Positions 1 to 7,956 of a DNA stretch of 37,048 nucleotides are shown here, piece after piece. Location: positions 1 through 37,048 of the forward strand of contig CAKREJ010000006.1 in NCBI GenBank assembly GCA_934317185.1. Direction: 5' to 3'. The stretch is from an uncultured Anaerobutyricum sp. Its GTDB lineage: Bacteria; Bacillota; Clostridia; Lachnospirales; Lachnospiraceae. Numbering within the stretch: position 1 is the first letter of the stretch; the number at the start of each line of letters is the position of its first letter. Made by a program: the position numbers and the translations under genes. The notes under the pieces were generated by a model. The model was not told the DNA's origin. It was given only the letters and a program-made list of their open reading frames with translations, and made no database searches.

Positions 1-18
1 GATTCCCCCGGTTTTCTA

Positions 19-183
19 CCTGATTTGGATTAGACAGAAAAATAAAAAGTATCTTATAGCAGATGTGACCTCGGAGCCAGTATTGAATGCGAGCTTTTAT
101 GCAAGCATTCAAGATGCAGCGACTACTGGCACAGATGCTATAAGATACTTTTTATTTTTCGTCCGTCACCTCTTCAAATCAGG
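19..183. repeat. Long palindromic intergenic element
   Basis: A nested inverted repeat. Outer arms 19-27 and 175-183 are perfect complements (9 bp). The main arms 38-61 and 136-159 are perfect complements over 24 bp. Inside them 76-82 pairs with 124-130 and 83-90 with 105-112, leaving a small apical loop at 91-104. As RNA or as a DNA cruciform it would form one long interrupted stem. The right arm contains a T-rich run (149-159), so it could also end transcription of the unseen upstream gene. Positions 127-153 match the complement of the glcK terminator region (12770-12796) at 22 of 27 bases, which suggests a dispersed repeat family. No protein is encoded with confidence. Confidence 0.8.
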
Positions 184-184
184 A

Positions 185-213
185 TTGTTTTATAAATTTT
201 TTTATGTTATTAT
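185..213 (+). promoter_or_regulatory. Candidate comEB promoter
   Basis: A TTGTTT -35 (185-190), a 17-base spacer and a TATTAT -10 (208-213) preceded by TG (205-206), giving an extended -10. It starts just outside the palindromic element and lies 33 bases before the comEB start. Confidence 0.5.
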
Positions 214-245
214 TAAATAAAATGTCGAGGAGAGGAGAGTAAGCG

Positions 246-725
246 ATGAAAAGACAAGATTATTTGTCGTGGGATGCTTATTTTATGGGAGTGGCCCTTC
301 TTTCTGCACAGAGAAGTAAGGATAACAATACGCAGGTTGGTTCCTGCATCGTAAATCCTCATAATAAGATTCTTTCTATGGGATATAACGGGATGCCTAC
401 AGGATGTAATGATGACAGGATGCCGTGGGAAAGAAGGGGAACACCACTTGATACGAAGTATCTGTATGTATGTCATGCAGAGTTGAATGCGATTCTTAAT
501 TATAGTGGCGGTTCGTTAAGAGGAGCACGTATTTACACTACATTATTTCCGTGTAATGAATGCACAAAGGCAATTATTCAAGCTGGGATCACAGAAGTAA
601 TTTATTATTCTGATAAATATGCAGATACAGATTCTACGATAGCAGCGAAGAGGATGCTCGATATGGTGGGTATTACTTACAGACAATATAAAAAGGAAGA
701 TAAAGAGCTGGTATTGGATTTATAA
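246..725 (+). CDS. comEB: Deoxycytidylate (dCMP) deaminase, ComEB family
   Basis: A zinc-dependent cytosolic deaminase of 159 residues, predicted to convert dCMP to dUMP and so feed dTMP synthesis. The zinc site is visible as a CHAE motif around residues 77-80 (His ligand, Glu proton donor) and PCNEC around residues 102-106 (two Cys ligands). The N-terminal SWDAYFMGVALLSAQRS segment and the TQVGSCIV strand are typical of the dCMP deaminase branch of the cytidine deaminase fold rather than of tRNA or free-base deaminases. The ATG is preceded by a purine-rich GGAGAGGAGAG site. It stands alone between the palindromic element and the infC leader. Family length is normal. A role in DNA uptake, implied by the com name, is not supported by the sequence. 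Confidence 0.93.
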   Translation: MKRQDYLSWDAYFMGVALLSAQRSKDNNTQVGSCIVNPHNKILSMGYNGMPTGCNDDRMPWERRGTPLDTKYLYVCHAELNAILNYSGGSLRGARIYTTLFPCNECTKAIIQAGITEVIYYSDKYADTDSTIAAKRMLDMVGITYRQYKKEDKELVLDL

Positions 726-801
726 TTATCATGTGGTAATCTTTGAAAATGCAGGAAACAGGTATTGTTTTCAATGGAAATAAAATATTTTATAAAAAGA
801 C

Positions 802-830
802 TTGACATATAAACTGAGTAATGATATAGT
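802..830 (+). promoter_or_regulatory. infC operon promoter
   Basis: A consensus -35 TTGACA (802-807), a 17-base spacer and a TATAGT -10 (825-830). Transcription would start near 837, giving an infC leader of about 225 bases. Confidence 0.8.
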
Positions 831-836
831 AATTAA

Positions 837-1048
837 GGTTATTGAGTAACAGAGAAGCAGAGTGTCCACTCTCACCTTAGCACGATGGTGACTCGGGTTG
901 ATATCGTAAATATAATGAGCTGTTTTTTGACAGGGATTATGAGATATTTTGTGGATGGTCTTGTGACTGTCCATTTTTTTCTATGTTTTTCATGGGGATT
1001 TGGGCACAGGGTGTACTTGAATCTAAGGACTAATTTTTATTTTTTTAT
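837..1048 (+). ncRNA. infC-rpmI-rplT mRNA leader (L20-type autoregulatory leader candidate)
   Basis: This accounts for most of the 336-base gap between comEB and infC. Local complements include 860-863 with 868-871 and CACC (873-876) with GGTG (887-890), followed by a T-rich segment and a terminator hairpin at 952-980. The position and architecture match the known Firmicutes infC-rpmI-rplT leaders, in which ribosomal protein L20 binds the leader and causes premature termination. The exact Rfam class cannot be assigned without a covariance search. A 60-codon open frame inside it (885-1067) has no ribosome binding site and is not called. Confidence 0.65.
952..980 (+). terminator. Leader attenuator of the infC operon
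   Basis: TGGATGGTC (952-960) pairs with GACTGTCCA (965-973), with two G-U pairs and a TTGT loop, followed by seven T (974-980). It lies 83 bases before the infC start codon, so it can only act as a conditional terminator. Confidence 0.75.
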
Positions 1049-1062
1049 GGAGGTGTACTACT

Positions 1063-1569
1063 ATTAACGAATTAATGATTAATGAACAGGTACGTGACAG
1101 AGAGGTCAGAGTTATCAGCAGTGAAGGAGAGCAGCTTGGAATTATGTCTTCAAAGGAAGCTATGAAGCTTGCAAGAGAAGCAGAGCTTGACCTGGTAAAG
1201 ATTGCTCCGAATGCAAAGCCACCTGTGTGCAAGATTATTGATTATGGAAAATATAGATATGAGCTTGCCCGTAAAGAAAAGGAAGCAAAGAAGAAACAGA
1301 AGACAATTGATGTGAAGGAAGTAAGACTTTCACCAAATATTGATAAGAATGACCTGAATACAAAGATTAATCAGGCTAGAAAGTTTCTTTCTAAAGGCGA
1401 TAAGGTTAAGGTAACTCTCCGTTTTCGCGGAAGAGAACTTGCTCATGTAAATTCCAGCAAGACAATTCTTGAGGAGTTTGCACAGCAGCTTTCAGATGTA
1501 GCTGTTGTTGATAAACAGCCTAAATTTGAAGGAAGAAGTATGATAATGTTTTTAACTGAAAAACGTTAA
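1063..1569 (+). CDS. infC: Translation initiation factor IF-3
   Basis: Binds the 30S subunit, checks start-codon/initiator-tRNA pairing and keeps subunits apart. The start is placed at ATT (1063-1065), not at the first ATG (1075): GGAGGT at 1049-1054 stands 8 bases before the ATT, whereas the ATG has no ribosome binding site. An ATT start is the classical feature of infC and lets IF-3 repress its own translation. This gives 168 residues beginning INELMINEQVRDREVRVI. The N-domain is followed by a Lys-rich linker (KEKEAKKKQK) and the C-domain (KEVRLSPNIDKNDLNTKINQA, then VTLRFRGRELAH), as in bacterial IF-3. First gene of the infC-rpmI-rplT operon, 30 bases before rpmI. Confidence 0.96.
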   Translation: MNELMINEQVRDREVRVISSEGEQLGIMSSKEAMKLAREAELDLVKIAPNAKPPVCKIIDYGKYRYELARKEKEAKKKQKTIDVKEVRLSPNIDKNDLNTKINQARKFLSKGDKVKVTLRFRGRELAHVNSSKTILEEFAQQLSDVAVVDKQPKFEGRSMIMFLTEKR

Positions 1570-1599
1570 TTAAGATTAGAAATTAGGAGGACTAATATT

Positions 1600-1797
1600 A
1601 TGCCAAAAATGAAAACAAGCAGAGCTGCTGCAAAACGTTTTAAAAAGACAGGTAGCGGAAAGTTAAAAAGAAATAAAGCTTACAAGAGCCATATCTTAAC
1701 AAAGAAATCTCAGAAGAGAAAAAGAAATTTAAGAAAAGCTGCAATGACAGATGCAACTAACGTAAAGAACATGAAGAAGATTTTACCATATCTTTAA
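1600..1797 (+). CDS. rpmI: 50S ribosomal protein L35
   Basis: A small, very basic ribosomal protein of 65 residues with the usual L35 start [20 protein letters not shown] and the [17 protein letters not shown] segment. A strong GGAGG stands before the ATG. It is between infC and rplT, the conserved order of the operon, with 23 bases to rplT. Confidence 0.98.
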   Translation: MPKMKTSRAAAKRFKKTGSGKLKRNKAYKSHILTKKSQKRKRNLRKAAMTDATNVKNMKKILPYL

Positions 1798-1820
1798 TCG
1801 TATATAGGAGGAAGTAATTA

Positions 1821-2177
1821 ATGGCTAGAGTAAAAGGCGCAATTGGCGCAAAGAAAAGACATAACAGAACACTGAAGCTTGCAAAAGGTTACAGAGGAGC
1901 AAGATCTAAACAGTATAGAGTAGCAAAACAGTCCGTAATGAGAGCTTTAACAAGTGCTTATTCAGGAAGAAAGCAGAGAAAGAGACAGTTCAGACAGTTA
2001 TGGATCGCTCGTATCAATGCTGCTGCAAGAATGAATGGTCTTTCTTACAGCAAGTTTATGTATGGCTTAAAGTTAGCAGGCGTAGAAGTTAACAGAAAGA
2101 TGCTTTCCGAGATGGCAATCGCTGATCCGGCAGGTTTCACAGCTCTTGCAGAATTAGCAAAGAGCAAATTAGCTTAA
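1821..2177 (+). CDS. rplT: 50S ribosomal protein L20
   Basis: A 118-residue early-assembly protein that binds 23S rRNA. It starts [21 protein letters not shown] and carries the [20 protein letters not shown] segment typical of L20. Ribosome binding site GGAGG before the ATG. Last gene of the operon, closed by the terminator at 2188-2218. In Firmicutes and gamma-proteobacteria L20 represses its own operon through the leader mRNA; the leader at 837-1048 is the expected target here. Confidence 0.98.
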   Translation: MARVKGAIGAKKRHNRTLKLAKGYRGARSKQYRVAKQSVMRALTSAYSGRKQRKRQFRQLWIARINAAARMNGLSYSKFMYGLKLAGVEVNRKMLSEMAIADPAGFTALAELAKSKLA

Positions 2178-2187
2178 TGAAGATTAG

Positions 2188-2218
2188 GGCTAGCAGATAA
2201 TATCTGCTAGCCTTTTTT
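2188..2218 (+). terminator. Intrinsic terminator of infC-rpmI-rplT
   Basis: A perfect 11-bp stem (2188-2198 with 2202-2212), a 3-base loop and six T. It starts 10 bases after the rplT stop. Confidence 0.95.
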
Positions 2219-2284
2219 ATTTACAAAAAAGTTGTCCATCTATTAAATAACATTAATTTTTGTTTCTAAAGGGAGGAGATAGTT

Positions 2285-3376
2285 ATGAAAAATGTAAAGG
2301 TTATTAAAAAAACTGCAATTTTTTTGATGGTGTTTGTTCTGGTATTCAGCTCAATTAGTGCGGCTGCGGCTGTCACCTATAAAAATGGAAATCGTACAGT
2401 GCGTTATAAAGGACCGACATATAAAGTGTATTATAATAGTAAAAGAGTTAACAGTATATCAAGACCAGGTTTAATGGTCAATGGAAACATCATGATTCCA
2501 TATTGCTATACATTAGTTAAAAGAGGACCAAAAGTATCTGTTAAAAAGAATAATAAAGGAAATACATTAATACTTGCACATGATGGAAATCAAGTGACTT
2601 TTTATCTAAATAAGAAATATATCAAAGTAAACGGCAAAAGAGAGACAATTCGTACAGCTCCTTTTAAAGCTAAGATTGGAGGAACAAGTTTGATTATGGT
2701 TCCTGCAAAAAAGACTTGCCAGGAGCTGGGACTTAATTATACATACAATCCAATAAGAAAAGCAATCTATATCACAGGTAAGGCAAATACAACAAATTCA
2801 TCTGCTGGTTCCTCAGCACCGATTATAAATAATGGAACGACAGTAAACAGTAATCTTCAGGCAACTTCTTTTCAAAATATGAGTACACAGGAATTTATTA
2901 ATGCAGTAGGTCCGATTGCCAGAGAAGATTACAGAAAAACCGGAGTACTTGCTTCGGTGACATTAGCACAGGCAATCAATGAAAGTGGATGGGGTAAGTC
3001 TGGTCTTACACAAAGCTCTAATAATATGTTTGGAATGAAGACATCTCTTTCCGGAAATACCTGGAGTGGTTCAGCGTGGGATGGAAGAAGCTATTCAGAG
3101 GTAAAGACAACAGAAGAATATCACGGAAAAAAAGTGATCATTACTGCGAAGTTCCGTAAATATAGTTCTGTAGCACAGTCTATTGCAGACCATTCTGCTT
3201 ATCTTTCTAATGCGATGAATGGTTCACATAGACGCTATATTGGTCTTACTGATACAAAGAATTATTCTACGCAACTTTCGATTCTTCAGAAAGGTGGTTA
3301 TTGTACATGGTCAGGTTATGTAGCTGAATTAACAACCTTGATCAAAAAATATAATCTGACGAGTTGGGATAATTAA
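2285..3376 (+). CDS. Secreted N-acetylglucosaminidase (autolysin-like) with stalk domain
   Basis: A cell-wall hydrolase of 363 residues. A signal peptide covers about residues 1-29 (basic start, hydrophobic core, SAAAA end). Residues about 45-165 resemble the copper-amine-oxidase N-terminal-like stalk domain (MVNGNIMIPYCYTLV ... KKYIKVNGKRE ... LIMVPAKKTCQELG), found in many surface proteins of Clostridia and not evidence of copper binding. A Ser/Thr/Asn-rich linker leads to a glucosaminidase domain (about 195-363) with the catalytic glutamate probably E233 in QAINESGWGKSGL and the SNNMFGMK segment. It is expected to cleave the glycan backbone of peptidoglycan at growth or division. RBS GGGAGGAG precedes the ATG. 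The next gene begins 6 bases after its stop, so the two are probably cotranscribed. Confidence 0.88.
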   Translation: MKNVKVIKKTAIFLMVFVLVFSSISAAAAVTYKNGNRTVRYKGPTYKVYYNSKRVNSISRPGLMVNGNIMIPYCYTLVKRGPKVSVKKNNKGNTLILAHDGNQVTFYLNKKYIKVNGKRETIRTAPFKAKIGGTSLIMVPAKKTCQELGLNYTYNPIRKAIYITGKANTTNSSAGSSAPIINNGTTVNSNLQATSFQNMSTQEFINAVGPIAREDYRKTGVLASVTLAQAINESGWGKSGLTQSSNNMFGMKTSLSGNTWSGSAWDGRSYSEVKTTEEYHGKKVIITAKFRKYSSVAQSIADHSAYLSNAMNGSHRRYIGLTDTKNYSTQLSILQKGGYCTWSGYVAELTTLIKKYNLTSWDN

Positions 3377-3382
3377 TGTTAT

Positions 3383-4051
3383 ATGAAAGAAAAAATAAAT
3401 AATCATGAGATTCCTTCTGTAAAAAAGACATTGCTTTCTATGTCTGGTTCTATTATTTTAGTAGCATTAGTCCTCGTATTCGTCTTTGGATTCAAACATT
3501 TTTTAAAAGGCAGAAATTATTCCGGAAAGATTACTTTGGAGGATGGAGTAAAGAGCAGCGAAGATGCTTCTAAAGAATATTTAGAAATGGATAAAAGTTT
3601 CCAACCAGGATATATCATGATAAAGGATGTGCCCAAAAAGGGAATTTATACTTTAAAAATATCTGAAAAAAATAAAAAAGATATGGTGTCTTTAAAAAAT
3701 GGGCAAGTTTTATGGGCCGAAAAAAAGGGAGAGTATGAGGGAAAAACATATTATCGCCTGAAAAACGGCTTGTATGTATATGCCAGTGAGAAGTATACAG
3801 AAGAACTGGCTTCTTATGAAAAACTTGGTGGTTATGTAGTGATTACATATATAAGTTCTACAGGAGTCAGGTTACGGAAATGGGCAGACTTTAAAGCAGA
3901 CAATATAGTGAAATCTGTTTATGTAGGAGATAAAGTTCCTGTAAAAGCAAAAGTAACGAGAAAGAATGGTGAATCCGCCTATATTACAGAAGAAGGACTT
4001 TACCTCACAACAGATATACAGTATTTGAATGATTACACAACGGAATTGTAA
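3383..4051 (+). CDS. Membrane-anchored protein with C-terminal SH3-like domain, function unknown
   Basis: A 222-residue protein with one transmembrane segment near residues 18-40 (SGSIILVALVLVFVFGF) and an extracellular remainder, so probably a signal anchor. The C-terminal 75 residues (VVITYISSTGVRLRKWADF ... VYVGDKVPVKAKV) have the pattern of a bacterial SH3 domain, a module that often binds peptidoglycan. The middle is Lys-rich and not recognised. It begins 6 bases after the glucosaminidase stop and has no strong ribosome binding site, so translation may depend on coupling. A role as a wall-binding partner of the glucosaminidase is an inference from position. A terminator follows at 4072-4104. 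Confidence 0.75.
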   Translation: MKEKINNHEIPSVKKTLLSMSGSIILVALVLVFVFGFKHFLKGRNYSGKITLEDGVKSSEDASKEYLEMDKSFQPGYIMIKDVPKKGIYTLKISEKNKKDMVSLKNGQVLWAEKKGEYEGKTYYRLKNGLYVYASEKYTEELASYEKLGGYVVITYISSTGVRLRKWADFKADNIVKSVYVGDKVPVKAKVTRKNGESAYITEEGLYLTTDIQYLNDYTTEL

Positions 4052-4071
4052 TTTTAATATGACGAAAGAAT

Positions 4072-4104
4072 CCCGGAAAATTTATTATGAATTTTCCGGG
4101 GTTT
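4072..4104 (+). terminator. Terminator of the glucosaminidase/SH3 gene pair
   Basis: A 10-bp perfect stem (4072-4081 with 4091-4100) with a 9-base loop. The T-run after it is interrupted (GTTTGTCTGT), so efficiency is uncertain. Confidence 0.75.
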
Positions 4105-4186
4105 GTCTGTTATTGAAGAAATAGAAACAAGATTATTTTTTCTAAAGTTAAAAAAAACAAAATAATTGAAAAAATTAAAAAAATGC

Positions 4187-4215
4187 TTGCAATTAAAAAA
4201 ATACTGTGTTATAAT
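4187..4215 (+). promoter_or_regulatory. Promoter of tRNA-Leu copy 1
   Basis: TTGCAA (4187-4192), 17-base spacer, TATAAT (4210-4215). About 30 bases before the tRNA. Confidence 0.8.
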
Positions 4216-4245
4216 GAGTTTCGTCAGTGAGAGAAATACTGATAA

Positions 4246-4330
4246 GCAGTTGTGGCGGAATTGGCATACGCGCTAGACTAAGGATCTAGTCCGGGCTGAC
4301 TGGGTACGGGTTCAAGTCCCGTCAACTGCA
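4246..4330 (+). tRNA. tRNA-Leu (anticodon AAG), copy 1
   Basis: 85 bases. The acceptor stem GCAGTTG/CAACTGC is perfect, with discriminator A and no encoded CCA. The anticodon stem CTAGA/TCTAG encloses the loop CTAAGGA, giving anticodon AAG, which reads leucine CUU. A long variable arm and the T-arm ACGGG-TTCAAGT-CCCGT identify a class II tRNA. A34 would have to be deaminated to inosine (by TadA) to also read CUC and CUA. Copy 2 (4550-4634) is identical. Confidence 0.96.
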
Positions 4331-4338
4331 TAAGAAGA

Positions 4339-4367
4339 GAGCTGAGGATAATCCTTAGCTCTTTTTT
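4339..4367 (+). terminator. Terminator of tRNA-Leu copy 1
   Basis: GAGCTGAGGA (4339-4348) pairs with TCCTTAGCTC (4352-4361), followed by six T. Confidence 0.9.
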
Positions 4368-4492
4368 GACTTACGGAGAAGTTAAATAAAAATATGATAA
4401 ATAAAAAGTCATTAATAATTATAGAAGATAGAGCCTCCGGCAATTTTTGATTTTATGATTTTTATTTTCAGGAGAAATTAATAAAAAAATGC

Positions 4493-4521
4493 TTGCATTA
4501 GAAAAGATGTTGTGATATAAT
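4493..4521 (+). promoter_or_regulatory. Promoter of tRNA-Leu copy 2
   Basis: TTGCAT (4493-4498), 17-base spacer, TATAAT (4516-4521). It resembles the copy 1 promoter, including the A-rich tract before the -35. The 110 bases between the copy 1 terminator and this promoter hold nothing recognisable. Confidence 0.8.
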
Positions 4522-4549
4522 AATTTTCGTTGGTGAGAAACACTGATGA

Positions 4550-4634
4550 GCAGTTGTGGCGGAATTGGCATACGCGCTAGACTAAGGATCTAGTCCGGGC
4601 TGACTGGGTACGGGTTCAAGTCCCGTCAACTGCA
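4550..4634 (+). tRNA. tRNA-Leu (anticodon AAG), copy 2
   Basis: Identical over all 85 bases to the copy at 4246-4330. The 5' flank is also alike, including promoter and leader, but the terminator differs, consistent with a tandem duplication that kept the tRNA body intact. Confidence 0.96.
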
Positions 4635-4644
4635 TTGTTGGAAG

Positions 4645-4678
4645 AAGCTGAAGACCTTTGCGGTTTTCAGCTTTTTTT
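4645..4678 (+). terminator. Terminator of tRNA-Leu copy 2
   Basis: A 12-bp stem with one G-U pair (4645-4656 with 4662-4673), a 5-base loop and a T-run to 4678. Confidence 0.9.
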
Positions 4679-4792
4679 ATTTTTAAAAATGCTTCAGCTT
4701 TCTTGCTGCGAGATGTACGTCATGTGTTATAGGGAAAGTTTAGCAGCTTTCTTAAAATTTTAAAATAAAAATTTAGAAAATGGGAGTTTATA

Positions 4793-6634
4793 ATGAGTGT
4801 AATAAATGTAGAACATATTTCAAAATTATATGGAGATAAGATGGTGCTTGAAGATCTGTCTTGTAGTGTAGATGAAGGTGATAAAATTGGAATCATCGGT
4901 ATTAACGGAACCGGTAAGTCTACGCTTCTTCGAATTATTGCAGGAGAAGAGGAGGCGGATGAAGGAAAGATTATTTTTTCAAAGGGTTTAACGATTGGAT
5001 GGATGGGACAGAATCCAGAGTTTGATGAGGAAAGCAGCATTTTAAAGTATGTTTGTGAAGGGAAAAATATTGAAAATGACTATGGATACGAGAGCGATGC
5101 TAAGGCAATGCTTACAGTATTGGAATTAGAGAATTTTGATGAGAAGATTAAAAATCTTTCAGGTGGGCAGAAGAAGAGAGTTGCTCTTTGTAAGGTTTTA
5201 TTACAGAAGCCGGATATTTTAATTTTGGATGAGCCAACGAACCATTTGGATAATAAGATGTCTGATTGGTTGGAAAATTATCTTAATAATTTCCGAGGTG
5301 TACTTCTGATGGTAACACATGATCGCTATTTTCTTGATAAAGTTACGAATCATATATGGGAAGTAGAAGGTGGCAAGGTTTACTATTATGATGAGAATTA
5401 TTCTGGCTATCTGGAGCGTAAAGCAGAGAGAGAAGAAAGGGAGATGGCTTCTGAAAGAAAGAGGCAGAGTATTCTTCGAAATGAAGTAAAATGGGTAATG
5501 CGTGGAGCACGAGCACGTTCTACAAAGCAAAAGGCACGTTTGGAACGTTTTGAACAGCTAAAGGCGATGGATTCGCCAAAGGCGGCAAAGCAGGTAGAGA
5601 TGGGTTCTGTAGGAACAAGGCTTGGAAAGAAAACGATAGAGTTAAATGATATTTCTAAAGCATATGGAGACAAAGTACTTTTTGAACATTTTTCTTATAT
5701 ATTTAAACGATTTGAAAGAATTGGATTTGTTGGCCATAATGGCTGTGGTAAGTCCACATTGATGAAGATTCTGGCTGATTTAGAAAGAACAGATTCCGGA
5801 GTGATTGAGTGGGGAGAGACTGTAAAGATTGGATATTTCGCTCAGGAATGTGAAGTGATGGATGAAAGACAGAGAGTTATCGATTATATTAAAGATGCAG
5901 CAGAATATGTGAGAACGGCAGAGGGACTGGTTAGTGCTTCTAAGATGTTAGAACGTTTTCTCTTTAGTTCAGATATGCAGTATACGCCGATTGCTAAAAT
6001 TTCCGGTGGTGAGAGACGAAGATTATATCTTTTAAAGATTTTGATGCAGTCTCCAAATGTTTTAATACTGGATGAGCCAACAAATGATCTTGATATTGCA
6101 ACATTACGGGTTTTAGAAGAGTTTCTTGATGAGTTTGCAGGAATTGTTATTACAGTATCGCATGATCGATATTTTCTTGATCGTATTGTTGATCGCATAG
6201 CTGCCTTTGAAAATCAAAATATTATTGTTTATGAAGGAGATTATACAGAATATCAGGAAAAGTCAGGGAAAATAGAAACAGATGCTATTGACAGTGTGAA
6301 TTCTGGTTCTGGATTCCATATTAAAAAGAGTAATGAGAAGAAAAAAGAAGGAAGAGAGAGATGGCTTGCTTCTAAAAACAAAGAAAAACAGTTGAAATTT
6401 TCTTATAAAGAACAAAAAGAATTTGAAACTATAGATGAAGATATTGAAAAGTTGGAAGATAAAATTGCAAATTTGGAGAAAGAAATCAGTAAATGTGCGA
6501 CAGATTTCATAAAATTGAATGAATTTATGCAGGAAAAAGAGAAGACGGAAGAGGAACTTTCTGATAAAATGGAACGGTGGGTTTATTTAAATGATCTTGC
6601 CGAAAAGATTGAAGCACAAAAGAGGGGAGAATAA
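4793..6634 (+). CDS. ABC-F family ATPase, Uup-like
   Basis: A soluble tandem ATPase of 613 residues without membrane segments. Domain 1 has Walker A at about 36-44 (GINGTGKST), signature LSGGQ near 122-126 and DEPTNHLD. Domain 2 has Walker A at about 314-322 (GHNGCGKST), signature ISGGER and DEPTNDLD. The inter-domain linker (WVMRGARARSTKQKARLERFE) matches the Uup-type linker, and residues from about 510 form a charged coiled coil. ABC-F proteins act on the ribosome or, for Uup, on branched DNA; antibiotic resistance cannot be claimed from sequence. RBS GGGAG before the ATG. The DUF1015 gene begins 4 bases after the stop. Confidence 0.9.
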   Translation: MSVINVEHISKLYGDKMVLEDLSCSVDEGDKIGIIGINGTGKSTLLRIIAGEEEADEGKIIFSKGLTIGWMGQNPEFDEESSILKYVCEGKNIENDYGYESDAKAMLTVLELENFDEKIKNLSGGQKKRVALCKVLLQKPDILILDEPTNHLDNKMSDWLENYLNNFRGVLLMVTHDRYFLDKVTNHIWEVEGGKVYYYDENYSGYLERKAEREEREMASERKRQSILRNEVKWVMRGARARSTKQKARLERFEQLKAMDSPKAAKQVEMGSVGTRLGKKTIELNDISKAYGDKVLFEHFSYIFKRFERIGFVGHNGCGKSTLMKILADLERTDSGVIEWGETVKIGYFAQECEVMDERQRVIDYIKDAAEYVRTAEGLVSASKMLERFLFSSDMQYTPIAKISGGERRRLYLLKILMQSPNVLILDEPTNDLDIATLRVLEEFLDEFAGIVITVSHDRYFLDRIVDRIAAFENQNIIVYEGDYTEYQEKSGKIETDAIDSVNSGSGFHIKKSNEKKKEGRERWLASKNKEKQLKFSYKEQKEFETIDEDIEKLEDKIANLEKEISKCATDFIKLNEFMQEKEKTEEELSDKMERWVYLNDLAEKIEAQKRGE

Positions 6635-6638
6635 AGCA

Positions 6639-7904
6639 ATGGGTACAGCATTCAGTGGAGCAGATATTTTACTGCCCCAGAAAACAATAGATATGGCACA
6701 ATGGTCTGTAATTGCCTGTGACCAGTTTACCAGTGAGCCGGAATACTGGAAAGAAGTAAGACAAATGGTAGGAAAGATGCCATCCACATTGGATATGATT
6801 TTTCCGGAGGTATACTTAGAACAAGAAGATTATGAAGAACGACTAAAGAATATTAATGCTTCTATGACTGATTATCTGGAAAAAAAGATTTTTACGGAAT
6901 ATAAGGATGCTATGATCTATGTAGAGCGAACAGACAGTGTTGGAAATGTTCGTGCAGGAATAGTTGGAAAGATTGATCTAGAGCAGTATGATTATAGTAA
7001 AAAAAGTACTTCTTTAATAAGGGCAACAGAAGCAACGGTAGCAGAGAGAATTCCTACAAGAGTGGAAATTCGAAAAAATGCAGTGGTGGAAATCCCTCAT
7101 ATAATGCTTTTGATAGATGATGCAGGAGAATATGTTATTGAACCTTGTAAGAAAGAAAAGCAGCACCTTCCACTTTTGTATGATTTTGATCTTATGATGG
7201 GTGGAGGACACCTTTGCGGATATCTTCTTGGCACAGAAGAACAGGAAAGAATTCAGAAGGCACTTTCTTTTCTTGCAGATTCCAAATGTTTTTCTGACAA
7301 ATATCATGTAAAAGACCGACCGGTTCTTTTATTTGCAGTAGGAGATGGTAATCATTCTCTTGCAGCAGCAAAGGAATATTATGAACAGTTAAAAGCCGCA
7401 CATCCAGATGAAGACTTGTCTGAACATCCAGCCAGATATGCCCTTGTAGAAGTGGTCAATCTTCATAGTCCGGCACTGAAATTTGAGGCGATTCACCGTA
7501 TTGTTACCGGAGTTCATGTAGAAGATTTAATAAGTAAAATGAATACAGCTTTACATATTAAAAGGGAAGGAAAAGGACAAACCTTCTATACAATTTACAA
7601 GGGAAAGAAAAAAAAGTGTGTAATTGAACGTCCGACATCGAAGCTAACGGTGGGAAGTCTGCAGAGGTTTTTAGATAACTATCTGGCACAGAATGGTGGA
7701 AAGATCGACTATATTCATGGCGAAGAAGTTGTCGAAAGTCTTGCATCAGAACAAGACAGTATTGGATTTGTTTTGCAGGATATGGGGAAGGAAGAACTTT
7801 TTCCTACGGTTATTCACGACGGGGCATTGCCAAGAAAGACTTTTTCTATGGGACATGCACAGGATAAACGATATTATGCGGAATGCCGTAAAATAAGAAA
7901 ATGA
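6639..7904 (+). CDS. DUF1015 family protein
   Basis: A soluble protein of 421 residues whose biochemical function is not known. The family is recognised by the N-terminal ADILLPQ ... WSVIACDQFTSEPEYW segment and by the VGDGNHSLAAAKEYYE motif. The start is set at the ATG at 6639, with AGGGGAG at 6623-6629; an upstream in-frame ATG (6591) lies inside the ABC-F gene, has no ribosome binding site and would add residues foreign to the family. It is translated right after the ABC-F gene and is probably in the same transcript. Confidence 0.85.
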   Translation: MGTAFSGADILLPQKTIDMAQWSVIACDQFTSEPEYWKEVRQMVGKMPSTLDMIFPEVYLEQEDYEERLKNINASMTDYLEKKIFTEYKDAMIYVERTDSVGNVRAGIVGKIDLEQYDYSKKSTSLIRATEATVAERIPTRVEIRKNAVVEIPHIMLLIDDAGEYVIEPCKKEKQHLPLLYDFDLMMGGGHLCGYLLGTEEQERIQKALSFLADSKCFSDKYHVKDRPVLLFAVGDGNHSLAAAKEYYEQLKAAHPDEDLSEHPARYALVEVVNLHSPALKFEAIHRIVTGVHVEDLISKMNTALHIKREGKGQTFYTIYKGKKKKCVIERPTSKLTVGSLQRFLDNYLAQNGGKIDYIHGEEVVESLASEQDSIGFVLQDMGKEELFPTVIHDGALPRKTFSMGHAQDKRYYAECRKIRK

Positions 7905-7956
7905 TAGAAGCGTAAATTTACAGTAGTTAGTTTACTTAAGAAAAGGAGATGGTGCT

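Noticed and set aside
2..220. Open reading frame on the plus strand through the first palindrome (about 73 codons)
   Set aside because: It runs through the inverted repeat, has no start or ribosome binding site in view, and the frame follows from symmetric A/T-rich arms. It could at most be the tail of an unseen gene.
885..1067. 60-codon frame in the infC leader as a leader peptide
   Set aside because: No ribosome binding site before its ATG, and it spans the attenuator hairpin.
4793..6634. Antibiotic resistance ABC-F determinant
   Set aside because: The linker and coiled-coil end resemble the housekeeping Uup type; nothing in the sequence or neighbourhood indicates resistance.
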